Assembly: GCF_021183825.1 (NCBI RefSeq)
Contig: NZ_CP089211.1
Span: 2,728,001 to 2,792,000, forward strand
Length of the DNA: 64,000 bases
Direction of reading: 5' to 3'
Source of the DNA: Sinomicrobium kalidii
GTDB lineage: Bacteria > Bacteroidota > Bacteroidia > Flavobacteriales > Flavobacteriaceae
The position numbers and the translations under genes are program-made. This document shows, piece after piece, positions 9,120 through 19,065 of the stretch. How positions within the stretch are numbered: position 1 is the stretch's first letter; each line of letters starts with the position of its first letter. A model generated the notes under the pieces. The model worked only from the letters and a program-made list of their open reading frames with translations. It ran no database searches and was not told the DNA's origin.

Positions 9120-9145
9120 ATAGATTTTTTTTCGTAAAATAGCAC
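9120..9145 (+). promoter_or_regulatory. 26-bp motif shared with the GH43 leader
   Basis: This is the second copy of the motif at 5030-5055, differing at one base. It lies 82 bp before the second LacI-type operator and 170 bp before susC. Confidence 0.5.
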
Positions 9146-9227
9146 CGTGCTAATAAAGTGTTAATTCTTGTTTTGGCGTAAGTCCCGAAAAGCGGGAAAA
9201 AACAGCGCTAAAATTTTTTATTTGATC

Positions 9228-9243
9228 GCTAAAACGTTTTAGC
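9228..9243. promoter_or_regulatory. LacI-type operator palindrome (copy 2)
   Basis: GCTAAAACGTTTTAGC is identical to 5148-5163 and lies 71 bp before the susC start. A related half (GCGCTAAAAT) lies about 25 bp upstream and may be a weaker site. Confidence 0.75.
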
Positions 9244-9314
9244 GTTTTTCTTAAAAAAATGCATAAAAAACGGTGTGCAGCTTAAAAACTTAATTCTAAA
9301 CTAAATCAGCATTT

Positions 9315-12300
9315 ATGAAGACAATTTTAATGAAAAAGCTTGTGTTTTTTTCGGCCCTGTTTTGTGTTGTCGGGGTAGCACAGGCCCAGGTAACGGTTTC
9401 CGGAACCGTGTCTGATGCAGTCGGACCTTTACCCGGGGCAAACATTGTGGTAAAGGGGACCACCAACGGAACCCAGACCGACTTTGACGGTAACTATACT
9501 CTTTCGGGCGTGGCTGAAGACGCCGTTCTGGTCTTTAGTTATATCGGGTTTAAAAACTATGAGGTGGCCGTAGATGGCAGAAGTACGATCAATGTAACCC
9601 TTCAGGAAGATGCCCAGGCATTGGATGAAGTGGTGGTGGTAGGTTACGGAACCCAGAAAAGATCGGACGTAACCGGAGCTGTCTCCACGGTAAGCAGTAA
9701 ATCACTGCAGGAAGCACCGGTAACCAACCCTGAACAGGCACTGGCAGGTAGGGCTGCAGGGGTTAACGTATCGACTAATTCTGGTCGGCCAGGGGGAAAC
9801 ACTAACGTAAGGATACGTGGTAATAACTCCATCAATGCCAGTAACGGCCCCCTGTATGTAGTAGACGGTGTTATCGGGGCAGGGCCGATCAATTACCTGA
9901 ACCCCAATGATATTGAGTCTATGGAAGTATTGAAAGACGCTTCCGCAACGGCAATATACGGTGCCAGGGGGGCGAATGGTGTTATTATCATTACTACCAA
10001 ACGGGGTGGTAAGGATGGCGGGCGAGTAACCTATAATACGTTTATAAGTGTCGGGGAGCTGGCCAATAAACTCGATGTGCTTAATGCCGATGAGTTTTTA
10101 CAGGTGGAAATGAACTCCTACAATAATGCCCAAAAGTATGATCCGGAAGGCTGGAACGAAGGCAAGTATGAAAACCCGATGGAGTACAGGAACGATCCCC
10201 GGCTTTTTGACGAAAACGGAAATCCCTTGTATGATACGGACTGGCAGGATGAAGCCATGCGTACAGCCATCACCCAGAACCATAACCTCTCATTTACGGG
10301 GGGGAACGAAAAGAACTCTTATGGTGTATTCCTTAACTATGCAGATCAGGAAGGGGTTATTAAAGAATCATACCTGAAGCGTTACTCCGGAAGGTTTGTA
10401 ATGGACAGTCAGGTCAAAGACTGGCTTAAGGTAAGCGGGGGAATAACTTTTAATCATATCGAAGAAAACAGGGTAGACGGTTCCGTAGGAGGACTTACCC
10501 CTTTGAGGATGATCGTGGAAACCCTGCCCATTATTCCGGTGAAATATGAAGACGGGGCCTGGGGGACCAATGCCGACTATCCGAACATGGAAGGTGGTGA
10601 AAACCCTGTTAACCTGTTAAAAAACAGAAAGAACATACACAAAACCCAAAGTGTTTTGGGTGATGTAAGTGCTGCCATCAGTCTGGCGGAAGGACTGGAA
10701 CTCAAAACCAGCCTGGGAATGAACATTCAGAACATACAGGAAAACTGGTATTCCGGAAAGGACCTGCGCCAGTTAAGTGCTGATTACGACGGGGAAGCCT
10801 GGGCACAAAACACCAGGACGAACTACTGGCAGTTTGAAAATTACCTGACCTATACCAAGGCGTTTAACGAAAACCATTCTTTAACTGCCATGGCCGGATT
10901 GGGATGGCAACAGTATGACTATTTCAGGAGTCGTGCCGGTACAAGAGGATTTACAGACGACTTTTACGAGTGGAACAACCTGGAAGTCGGGGCAAATCCC
11001 ACTACCCCGCAGTCGGAGACCTATAAATGGGCCATGAACTCATATTTTGCAAGAGTAAACTATACCTTGATGAACAAATATCTGTTTACGGTAACTGGTC
11101 GTCTCGACGGTTCTTCCAAGTTCGGTCAGGATCAGAAAAGGGCCTTCTTCCCTTCCGCTGCCTTTGCCTGGAAAATATCAGAAGAAGATTTTCTCAAAGA
11201 CAGTCACGTGCTGTCCAACTTAAAATTCAGGACCAGTTTCGGGGAAACCGGGAACTCCGAGATCGGGGTATACCAGTCCCTTGCCAGTATGTCGTCAAAT
11301 ACAGCGATTCTTGGAGGAGACCGGGCTTCAGGTGTAGGAATAGGAACACTCTCCAATCCTGACCTGAAATGGGAAAAAACAGCCCAGTTTGATGCCGGTC
11401 TGGAATTCGGGTTCTTTGATGACCGTATTAAACTGGAAACCGATTTCTATTACAAAAAGACTACCGATATGTTGCTGGATGCCCCCGTGCCTACTTCCAG
11501 CGGATATTCCAGCATCTATACCAATATAGGTAGTATGGAAAACAAAGGGTTTGAGATTACGTTGAATACGAGAAACATAGAAACGGAAAACTTTATGTGG
11601 ACCACCAGCTTTAATATCTCCGTAAACAAAAACGAGATACTGGCGCTGGGAGAAGCAGATGATGATATCTTCCCCGGACCGTGGTTTCTGTCCAATACCA
11701 ACGTCCTGAGAGTGGGAGAATCCGTAGGTTCTTTCTACGGTTTGGTAAGGGAAGGCACCTGGGGAGCTAACGAAGCAGAACAGGCTGCACAATACGGGGC
11801 ATTACCGGGTGACATAAAACATACCGATATGAATAATGATGGTCAGATCAATGATGCCGACCGGGTCATCCTCGGGAACGGGTATGCAGACGGCTTCGGG
11901 TCATTGTACAATACGTTCCGCTACAAAAACCTGGACCTCACGCTGGACCTGCAGTTTATGTACGGAAACGATATCCTTAACCTGTCCAGGCACTCCGGTG
12001 AAGACAGGACGGGACAGGCCAACAGTTATGCCACCGTATTGAACGGATGGACCCCGGAAAACCAGAATACCATGATTGCTGAAAACAGGCCTTCTAATTC
12101 CTACTACACTTCTACAGTAGACAGCAGGATGGTAGAAGACGGGTCTTTTATCCGCGGGCGAAACCTGATCCTGGGATATAACTTTCCCGCAGATGTACTC
12201 GATAAATTTAAACTGGGACAATTAAGAGTATATGCTTCCCTGCAAAACTTTTTCCTGATCACCGATTATTCCGGATATGATCCGGAAGTAACAACCTACG

Positions 12301-12383
12301 GAGATGCTTTTGCACAGGGTATTACTTTTTTCGATTACCCGAAACCCCGAACGTATACCCTGGGGATCAACGTAAGTTTTTAA
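9315..12383 (+). CDS. SusC/RagA-type TonB-dependent receptor
   Basis: 1022 aa. Signal peptide residues 1-24 end at AQAQ. A carboxypeptidase-regulatory-like beta-sandwich follows (VSDAVGPLPGANIVVKGTT), then the SusC signature DEVVVVGYGTQKRSDVTGAV, a plug domain (RIRGNNSINASNGPLYVVDG) and a 22-strand-type barrel ending in aromatic GINVSF. It imports glycan fragments across the outer membrane with the SusD lipoprotein encoded 18 bp downstream. An alternative ATG at 9330 would also give a signal peptide. The adjacent GH92 enzymes suggest alpha-mannose-containing glycans. Confidence 0.96.
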   Translation: MKTILMKKLVFFSALFCVVGVAQAQVTVSGTVSDAVGPLPGANIVVKGTTNGTQTDFDGNYTLSGVAEDAVLVFSYIGFKNYEVAVDGRSTINVTLQEDAQALDEVVVVGYGTQKRSDVTGAVSTVSSKSLQEAPVTNPEQALAGRAAGVNVSTNSGRPGGNTNVRIRGNNSINASNGPLYVVDGVIGAGPINYLNPNDIESMEVLKDASATAIYGARGANGVIIITTKRGGKDGGRVTYNTFISVGELANKLDVLNADEFLQVEMNSYNNAQKYDPEGWNEGKYENPMEYRNDPRLFDENGNPLYDTDWQDEAMRTAITQNHNLSFTGGNEKNSYGVFLNYADQEGVIKESYLKRYSGRFVMDSQVKDWLKVSGGITFNHIEENRVDGSVGGLTPLRMIVETLPIIPVKYEDGAWGTNADYPNMEGGENPVNLLKNRKNIHKTQSVLGDVSAAISLAEGLELKTSLGMNIQNIQENWYSGKDLRQLSADYDGEAWAQNTRTNYWQFENYLTYTKAFNENHSLTAMAGLGWQQYDYFRSRAGTRGFTDDFYEWNNLEVGANPTTPQSETYKWAMNSYFARVNYTLMNKYLFTVTGRLDGSSKFGQDQKRAFFPSAAFAWKISEEDFLKDSHVLSNLKFRTSFGETGNSEIGVYQSLASMSSNTAILGGDRASGVGIGTLSNPDLKWEKTAQFDAGLEFGFFDDRIKLETDFYYKKTTDMLLDAPVPTSSGYSSIYTNIGSMENKGFEITLNTRNIETENFMWTTSFNISVNKNEILALGEADDDIFPGPWFLSNTNVLRVGESVGSFYGLVREGTWGANEAEQAAQYGALPGDIKHTDMNNDGQINDADRVILGNGYADGFGSLYNTFRYKNLDLTLDLQFMYGNDILNLSRHSGEDRTGQANSYATVLNGWTPENQNTMIAENRPSNSYYTSTVDSRMVEDGSFIRGRNLILGYNFPADVLDKFKLGQLRVYASLQNFFLITDYSGYDPEVTTYGDAFAQGITFFDYPKPRTYTLGINVSF

Positions 12384-12401
12384 TCTAAAAAATCAGAAGC
12401 G

Positions 12402-13907
12402 ATGAAATTTATAAACAAACATACATATATTGCAGCGCTCGGTAGTATAGCTTTACTATTGGGGAGCTCGTGCTCGGATTTTCTGGATGAAGAAAACAAG
12501 TCCGACTACACGCAGGAGAACTATTTCCAGACCCCGGAACACGCCGAGGCAGCCATAAACACGCTTTATACCGAATTGCGGTTTGTTTCTGACGGATCGG
12601 GAACCTATGGGGAAAGTCCCTTTATGATGCTGGAATTCCCTACGGGGCTTTTAAATACCGAAGTAGGACAGAGCCAGGCCAACAGGGACCTTCGTAGTCT
12701 CACTTCCAATGCCGAAAATAATTATCTTATCTACTGGTGGGAGCGGTCGTTCAGATCGATTGCCAATGCCAACCTGGCCATAGAAAGGATTCCGGATATT
12801 GAAATGAATGAGGCCGATAAGCAAAAACTGATTGGACAAGCCAAATTTATGAGGGCATTTAATTATTTTAACCTGGTGCGTATATTCGGGGATGTTCCGC
12901 TTATTTTGGAACCCGTAGATGCCAACTCCGAATTGCTGTATCCCGAAAGAACTGCTCAGACAGAAGTTTATGATGTTATTGTTCAGGACCTGCTGGATGC
13001 CGAAGCATCCGGATTGCCCGATACGGACAATACAGGAAGGGTAAGTACCGGTGCGGTAAAAACACTGCTTTCCAGTGTATATCTTACCATGGCAGGCTAT
13101 CCGTTGCAGGCAGGGAACGAATATTATGAAATGGCAGCCGATAAAGCGAAGGAGGTTATAGATGCAGGTGGTTACAGTTTGTTTGACGATTATGACAAGC
13201 TCCACGATAAGAGTTTTCAGAATAGAGGGGAATTCATTTTCCAGAACCAGTATTCCGCAGGAGCCAATATTACTAACGGACTTACACCGTGGCTACTGCC
13301 AAGATCAAAAGGTATTTCAGTTTTCTCTGATGAATATGGTGTAATGTATCCAACCAATGCCTTTATAAACTCTCATGAGACAGGCGACAAGCGAGTAGAA
13401 GAACAGGAATTCTATTATACCGAGTATCCTTCCATTGACGACCCGGATGAGATCGTTGAATTTGGAGGCACGTATATTTTCAAGTATTTCAATGAAGAAG
13501 CCGTGTTGAGCACAGCACAGAACGACCTGAACTTTACGTTCTTCCGCTATGCCGAGGTATTGCTCACCTATGCCGAAGCCGGACTCGAAGCATATGGGCC
13601 TACTGCAGAAGTACTCGAAGCCGTAAATAAGGTAAGGAGAAGAGCAGAACTCCCCGAATTCGACGCTTCCGTATCCCGCGAAGATATCTGGACAGAGCGT
13701 TTCCATGAACTCGCTTTCGAAAACAAGACCTGGTTTGATATGGTGAGAAGAAGGAAGGCCCTCGATCTGGAAACAGGGCAATGGGAGGATTTTGTCGGAC
13801 ACGAATTCTCTTACGGAGAAACTTTGACCGAAAAATACCTCCTGTTCCCCATCCCGCAGAGAGAGATTAGTAACAATACGAAACTGACCCAAAACCCCGG
13901 GTGGTAA
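12402..13907 (+). CDS. SusD/RagB-family glycan-binding lipoprotein
   Basis: 501 aa. A lipoprotein signal ends at the lipobox Cys in LLGSSCSDF (about residue 24). The TPR-like helical core includes the SusD hallmarks RAFNYFNLVRIFGDVPLI and a C-terminal RRRAELPEF...ERFHELAFENKTWFD region. It binds the glycan at the surface and forms the lid of the SusC channel. It pairs with the upstream susC, and a terminator follows directly. Confidence 0.95.
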   Translation: MKFINKHTYIAALGSIALLLGSSCSDFLDEENKSDYTQENYFQTPEHAEAAINTLYTELRFVSDGSGTYGESPFMMLEFPTGLLNTEVGQSQANRDLRSLTSNAENNYLIYWWERSFRSIANANLAIERIPDIEMNEADKQKLIGQAKFMRAFNYFNLVRIFGDVPLILEPVDANSELLYPERTAQTEVYDVIVQDLLDAEASGLPDTDNTGRVSTGAVKTLLSSVYLTMAGYPLQAGNEYYEMAADKAKEVIDAGGYSLFDDYDKLHDKSFQNRGEFIFQNQYSAGANITNGLTPWLLPRSKGISVFSDEYGVMYPTNAFINSHETGDKRVEEQEFYYTEYPSIDDPDEIVEFGGTYIFKYFNEEAVLSTAQNDLNFTFFRYAEVLLTYAEAGLEAYGPTAEVLEAVNKVRRRAELPEFDASVSREDIWTERFHELAFENKTWFDMVRRRKALDLETGQWEDFVGHEFSYGETLTEKYLLFPIPQREISNNTKLTQNPGW

Positions 13908-13913
13908 TAAATT

Positions 13914-13948
13914 AAAAAAAGGCTGCCTGTAACAGGGCGGCCTTTTTT
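13914..13948 (+). terminator. Terminator after susD
   Basis: A GC-rich stem (AAGGCTGCC with GGGCGGCCTT, one mismatch) carries a 7-nt loop and is followed by six T residues. It separates the susCD unit from the GH92 genes. Confidence 0.8.
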
Positions 13949-14027
13949 GGTTTTAAGCACCGTCAAAAACACTCGTGTGTTTTCAATATTTACCCGTATT
14001 TTTAATCTGAATTTTTAAAAACCTCCT

Positions 14028-16328
14028 ATGAAAAAGAAATCTTTAACAACAATTCTTTTCACCGTTGTTACCCTGTTTCAGTGGACGCAGGCACAAACCG
14101 TGATGGTGGACCAGGTGGATAATCCTGTAGACTGGGCAAGCCCGCTTATGGGAACCGATTCCAAATACAGCCTGTCCAACGGTAATGTGTATCCTGCCAT
14201 AGCGCTTCCCTGGGGAATGAACTTCTGGACTCCCCAGACCGGGAAAATGGGCGATGGCTGGGCCTATATGTATACTGCTGATAAAATAAGGGGGTTCAAG
14301 CAAACCCACCAGCCTTCCCCCTGGATGAACGATTACGGCCAGTTTGCCTTGATGCCTGTTACAGGCGAATTGCGTTTCAATGAAGACGATCGCGCCAGCT
14401 GGTTTTCGCATAAATCGGAAAAAGTTAAGCCTTACTATTACAGTGTTTACCTGGCCGATCACGATGTCATCACAGAAATCACACCCACTGAAAGGGCCGC
14501 ACGTTTCCGTTTTACTTTTCCTGAAACAGACAGTGCCTATGTAGTAATTGATGCACTGGACAAAGGTTCTTACGTAAAGATCATCCCCGGTGAAAATAAG
14601 ATTATCGGGTATACCACGAAGAACAGCGGAGGGGTGCCGGATAATTTTAAAAACTATTTCGTTATAGAATTCGACAAGGAATTTGAGGTAACGAATACAT
14701 TTAATGGCGATCAACTCGGTGATGCCCTGGAAATGGAAGCTAACCATGTCGGTGCCGTTATCGGGTTCAAAACCAAAAAGGGAGAAAAAGTCAACGCCAG
14801 GGTGGCTTCCTCTTTTATCAGTCATGAACAGGCAACACGCAACCTGGAAGAAATAGGCGGTGACGATTTTGATACCGTAAAGAAAAAAGGAAGGGACATC
14901 TGGAACGAGGAACTGGGCCGTATAAAACCCGAAGGCGGTACCGTAGAGCAAATGCGTACCTTCTATTCCTGCCTTTATCGCTCCCTCTTGTTCCCCCGGA
15001 AATTCTTCGAATATGATGAGAACGGCGATGTGGTACATTACAGCCCATACAATGGAAAAGTATTGCCCGGTTATATGTTTACCGATACCGGTTTCTGGGA
15101 TACGTTTCGTTCCCTGTTCCCTTTCCTGAACCTCATGTACCCCGAACTTAATGCTCAGATGCAGGAAGGATTGGCCAATGCCTATAAAGAAAGCGGGTGG
15201 CTACCTGAATGGGCAAGCCCCGGGCTCCGGAACGTAATGGTAGGGAACAATTCCGCATCCGTGGTTGCCGATGCTTACCTGAAAATTGACGGAAAACATA
15301 AATATGACATAGAAACCCTGTGGGAAGCCGTCGTACATGGTGCCAATAATGCCGGACCTCTTACCGCCGTAGGCCGTGCCGGAGTGGAATACTACAACAA
15401 ACTGGGCTATGTGCCCTATGATGTCGGGATCAATGAAAATGCCGCAAGGACGCTGGAATATGCCTATGACGATTTCAGTATATACCAACTCGGAAAAGCC
15501 CTGGGTAAACCGAAAAAGGAAATCGAAATCTTTAAAAAACGAAGTTTAAATTACAAGAACCTTTTCGATCCCGAAACTAAACTGATGCGTGGAAAAAATG
15601 AGGATGGCAAATTTATGGCGCCCTTCAGTCTGTTTAAGTGGGGCGATGCCTTTACGGAGGGCAACAGCTGGCACTACTCCTGGTCGGTATTCCACGATAT
15701 TCAGGGACTTATAGACCTGATGGGCGGTAAGGAAGAATTTACGGGCCAACTGGACAAGGTCTTTTCATTGCCTCCTGTTTTTGACGAAAGCTATTACGGC
15801 GGTGTCATACACGAAATACGGGAAATGCAGATCGTCAATATGGGGCAGTATGCACATGGCAACCAGCCCATTCAGCATATGATATACCTGTACAACTATG
15901 CCGGTGAACCCTGGAAAGCACAGCATTGGGTACGGGAAACCATGAACAGGATGTACAGACCCACCCCGGATGGCTACTGTGGTGATGAAGATAACGGGCA
16001 AACCTCAGCCTGGTACGTATTCTCTGCTATGGGATTCTACCCCGTATGCCCGGCAACCGATGAATATGTGCTGGGAGCACCCTTGTTTAAGAAAATGACC
16101 CTGCACCTTCAAAACGGAAACAAAGTGGTGATCAATGCCCCGGAGAACAGTGATACCAACAGGTATATTCATAAAATGAACGTTAACGGTAAGGAATACA
16201 CCAAAAACTGGCTGAGCCATAAAGCCCTGATGAAAGGTGCCGTTATCGATGTGGAAATGTCTGATACACCGAATAAAAAGCGGGGAACAGAAAAATCGGA
16301 TTTTCCGTATTCCCTGTCTAATCAATAA
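14028..16328 (+). CDS. GH92 alpha-mannosidase (secreted)
   Basis: 766 aa. The signal peptide ends at WTQAQ (residue 23). GH92 enzymes are calcium-dependent, inverting exo-alpha-mannosidases with an N-terminal beta-sandwich and a C-terminal (alpha/alpha)6 barrel. Visible family blocks are DTGFWDTFRSLFPF, EGNSWHYSWSVFHD, MGQYAHGNQPIQHM and GDEDNGQTSAWYVFSAMGFYP, the last holding the catalytic Asp region. It starts 120 bp after susD. A second GH92 gene follows after 9 bp, so the two form an operon. Confidence 0.93.
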   Translation: MKKKSLTTILFTVVTLFQWTQAQTVMVDQVDNPVDWASPLMGTDSKYSLSNGNVYPAIALPWGMNFWTPQTGKMGDGWAYMYTADKIRGFKQTHQPSPWMNDYGQFALMPVTGELRFNEDDRASWFSHKSEKVKPYYYSVYLADHDVITEITPTERAARFRFTFPETDSAYVVIDALDKGSYVKIIPGENKIIGYTTKNSGGVPDNFKNYFVIEFDKEFEVTNTFNGDQLGDALEMEANHVGAVIGFKTKKGEKVNARVASSFISHEQATRNLEEIGGDDFDTVKKKGRDIWNEELGRIKPEGGTVEQMRTFYSCLYRSLLFPRKFFEYDENGDVVHYSPYNGKVLPGYMFTDTGFWDTFRSLFPFLNLMYPELNAQMQEGLANAYKESGWLPEWASPGLRNVMVGNNSASVVADAYLKIDGKHKYDIETLWEAVVHGANNAGPLTAVGRAGVEYYNKLGYVPYDVGINENAARTLEYAYDDFSIYQLGKALGKPKKEIEIFKKRSLNYKNLFDPETKLMRGKNEDGKFMAPFSLFKWGDAFTEGNSWHYSWSVFHDIQGLIDLMGGKEEFTGQLDKVFSLPPVFDESYYGGVIHEIREMQIVNMGQYAHGNQPIQHMIYLYNYAGEPWKAQHWVRETMNRMYRPTPDGYCGDEDNGQTSAWYVFSAMGFYPVCPATDEYVLGAPLFKKMTLHLQNGNKVVINAPENSDTNRYIHKMNVNGKEYTKNWLSHKALMKGAVIDVEMSDTPNKKRGTEKSDFPYSLSNQ

Positions 16329-16337
16329 CCGGAAAAT

Positions 16338-18740
16338 ATGTTGAAAAGTGAAATAAAACGAAAAAGGTTACATGTTCATTCCATCAATAAACCGGGATGG
16401 ATGGTGCTTTTGGCAGTGATCTCCACATTATTCTTAGGTTGTACGGATAAAGCAGATCAAAAAGAGGTGACAAAGACCGGAACAGAAGAGCATATCTCTA
16501 TGCAAGACCTCACCCGTTATGTAGACCCCATGATAGGCACGGCCAAAATGGGGCATACCTATCCCGGGGCCACCGTACCTTTCGGAAGTGTACAGTTAAG
16601 TCCGGATACGGATACCATTCCCTATGCCGTAAATGGCAAATACAACCCGGATGTCTATAAATATTGCGCCGGTTACCAGTATGACGACAAGACTATCGTA
16701 GGCTTTAGTCATACCCATTTCAGCGGTACCGGGCATTCCGACCTCGGGGACTTTCTGGTGATGCCTACTGTTGGTGAATTACAAATAAACCCCGGGACGG
16801 AAGAACATCCGGAGTCCGGATACCGTTCCACCTTTTCCCATGATAATGAAACCGCCGAACCGGCGTATTACAGTGTGGAATTGGAAGATTATGGCATAAA
16901 GGCCGAACTGACAGCCAGCAGCAGGGTAGGTATGCATCAGTATACATTTCCCGAATCGGATGATGCCCATATTGTACTCGATCTGATGTCCGGTATTTAC
17001 AATTATGACGAAAAAAACGTATGGACCTTCGTACGGGTAGAAAACGATACCCTGGTTACCGGTTACCGGCAAACCAACGGGTGGGCGCGTACGCGTAAAG
17101 TATATTTTGCCATGGCGTTCAGCAAACCGTTCGTAAAATACGGGCAGGCTAATTATGACGACAATGTGTACAAAGGCTTCTGGAGAAAGTTTGATCAGTC
17201 CGAGAACTTTCCCGAAATGGCCGGAGAGCAAATAAGGACATATTTTGATTTTAAAACGGAAGAAGGTGAAAAGATCAAAATAAAATTTGCAATCTCTCCT
17301 GTAAGTACCCGGGGAGCCCTGGCCAATATGAAAGCCGAGATCCCGCACTGGGATTTTGATAAAGTAAAACGGGAAGGCCGGGAATTGTGGAACAGGGAAT
17401 TGAACAAAGCCTTGGTAGAAACCGATTCAGAAGAAGACATGGTCAACTTTTATACGGCCATGTACCACGCTTTTCTTGGGCCCACCGAATACATGGATGT
17501 GAGCGGTAAGTACCGCGGATTGGACATGAACATCCATCAGGCAGACGGGTTTACCAATTATACCAGTTTCTCACTTTGGGACACCTACAGGGCTTTACAC
17601 CCCTTATTCAACCTGATGCAACCCGAAAGGAATTCGGATATGGTACAGTCCATGCTGGCCCATTACGATCAAAGCGTACATTCCATGCTCCCCGTCTGGT
17701 CTCATTATGCCAATGAGAACTGGTGTATGATCGGTTATCACAGCGTATCGGTCATTGCCGATGCCATTGTAAAGGGGAATACCGGTTTTGATGTGGAACG
17801 CGCACTGGAAGCCTGCGTACAAACAGCCCGCACCGGATATTACGACGGCTTGCAGTATTACATGGATATGGGATACGTACCCGAAGATAAGAACGGCGCT
17901 TCCGTTTCCAAGACACTGGAATATGCTTATGACGACTGGGCCATTGCACAGGCGGCGAAGAAACTGGGGAAAGACGATATTTATGAAGAATTCATGAAAC
18001 GATCTGAAAATTATAAAAATGTCTATGACAAGGCATCCGGTTTTATGCGTCCGAAACTCAGTGACGGCAGTTTCAAAAAAGAATTTGACCCGCTGGATAC
18101 CCACGGACAGGGATTTATAGAAGGCAACTCCTGGAACTATAGCCTGTACGTTCCGCATGCGCCCGGAACGATGATCGAAATGATGGGCGGAAAAGCACGT
18201 TTTTCCGAACGGTTGGATTCCCTCTTTACTATGGAACTCCCCGACAAGTATTTTGCAAAGACAGAAGACATTTCCAGGGAAGGGATTATCGGTAACTACG
18301 TACACGGCAACGAACCTTCTCATCATGTGGTATACCTGTACAACTGGACCGATACCCCGTGGAAATCACAGGATAAAATACGAATGATATTAAAGGCGAT
18401 GTACCAGACCGGAGCCGATGGCCTGGGCGGTAATGACGATTTCGGGCAGATGAGCGCCTGGTATATCTTCAGCAGTCTCGGATTCTATCCTGTGGCTCCG
18501 GGTTCCGAAGATTATGCCCTGGGCAGCCCGGCAGTAAAGCACGCCGATATCCGTATGGAGAATGGCAATATCCTTGAAATCACTGCTGAAAACCAGTCCG
18601 AAGAAAATGTTTTTGTAGAACGTGTGGAATTTAACGGAGAACCACTGAAAAAACCGTTTATCAAGCATAGCGACCTATTAAAAGGTGGCACACTTACTTT
18701 TTATATGACCGATAAGCCGAATAAAGCGCTGTATAAATAG
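16338..18740 (+). CDS. GH92 alpha-mannosidase (lipoprotein)
   Basis: 800 aa. A hydrophobic segment ends in the lipobox LFLGCTDK (Cys near residue 35), so it is likely surface-anchored. Family blocks are HFSGTGHSDLGDFL, SLWDTYRALHPLF, EGNSWNYSLYVPHAPG, HGNEPSHHVVYLYNW and GNDDFGQMSAWYIFSSLGFYP. It is clearly diverged from its upstream neighbour, so the pair may act on different alpha-mannosidic linkages. It is probably cotranscribed with the first GH92. Confidence 0.93.
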   Translation: MLKSEIKRKRLHVHSINKPGWMVLLAVISTLFLGCTDKADQKEVTKTGTEEHISMQDLTRYVDPMIGTAKMGHTYPGATVPFGSVQLSPDTDTIPYAVNGKYNPDVYKYCAGYQYDDKTIVGFSHTHFSGTGHSDLGDFLVMPTVGELQINPGTEEHPESGYRSTFSHDNETAEPAYYSVELEDYGIKAELTASSRVGMHQYTFPESDDAHIVLDLMSGIYNYDEKNVWTFVRVENDTLVTGYRQTNGWARTRKVYFAMAFSKPFVKYGQANYDDNVYKGFWRKFDQSENFPEMAGEQIRTYFDFKTEEGEKIKIKFAISPVSTRGALANMKAEIPHWDFDKVKREGRELWNRELNKALVETDSEEDMVNFYTAMYHAFLGPTEYMDVSGKYRGLDMNIHQADGFTNYTSFSLWDTYRALHPLFNLMQPERNSDMVQSMLAHYDQSVHSMLPVWSHYANENWCMIGYHSVSVIADAIVKGNTGFDVERALEACVQTARTGYYDGLQYYMDMGYVPEDKNGASVSKTLEYAYDDWAIAQAAKKLGKDDIYEEFMKRSENYKNVYDKASGFMRPKLSDGSFKKEFDPLDTHGQGFIEGNSWNYSLYVPHAPGTMIEMMGGKARFSERLDSLFTMELPDKYFAKTEDISREGIIGNYVHGNEPSHHVVYLYNWTDTPWKSQDKIRMILKAMYQTGADGLGGNDDFGQMSAWYIFSSLGFYPVAPGSEDYALGSPAVKHADIRMENGNILEITAENQSEENVFVERVEFNGEPLKKPFIKHSDLLKGGTLTFYMTDKPNKALYK

Positions 18741-18760
18741 GTACAGTTTTACCTTCACTC

Positions 18761-18808
18761 ACTCACTGGTGCTCGTTCCCATTACACTCAAACGAGCACC
18801 AGTTGAGT
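18761..18808. terminator. Long hairpin after GH92 operon
   Basis: A 13-bp perfect stem (ACTGGTGCTCGTT / AACGAGCACCAGT) extends by four more pairs past a one-base bulge, with a 13-nt loop. No T run follows, so it may protect the 3' mRNA end or be a mobile palindromic repeat rather than a classical terminator. The gap 18741-19065 otherwise holds only the short repeat at 19012. Confidence 0.55.
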
Positions 18809-19011
18809 ATAATGCAACACATCTCGAAAAATTAAATAGTTCCCGGACTGTTAAAACCTGAATTTAAAAATATAACAAATAAATCTTGTTATGTTATATT
18901 TCATTAAATATATTTGGAGGGTAACTTAAAATACTGTCATGAAACCGACATGTTTAAAATAATCTTTAAATGAACAAGGTAATGATTGTTTTGAACATCA
19001 AAGGTTCCATT

Positions 19012-19038
19012 CCTGTGCTGAGCTTGTCGAAGCATGAC
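19012..19038. repeat. Flavobacterial dispersed repeat
   Basis: CCTGTGCTGAGCTTGTCGAA followed by GCATGAC matches a short palindromic intergenic sequence I recognise as dispersed through many Flavobacteriia genomes. Its chance minus-strand translation (MLRQAQH...) is a common spurious ORF. Confidence 0.5.
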
Positions 19039-19065
19039 CGTTGAAAAACAATAAAAAGAAAACAG

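Noticed and set aside
14043-15038. 331-aa minus-strand reading frame inside the first GH92 gene
   Set aside because: It is fully antisense to a clear GH92 coding region and has no recognisable domain; a codon-bias shadow.
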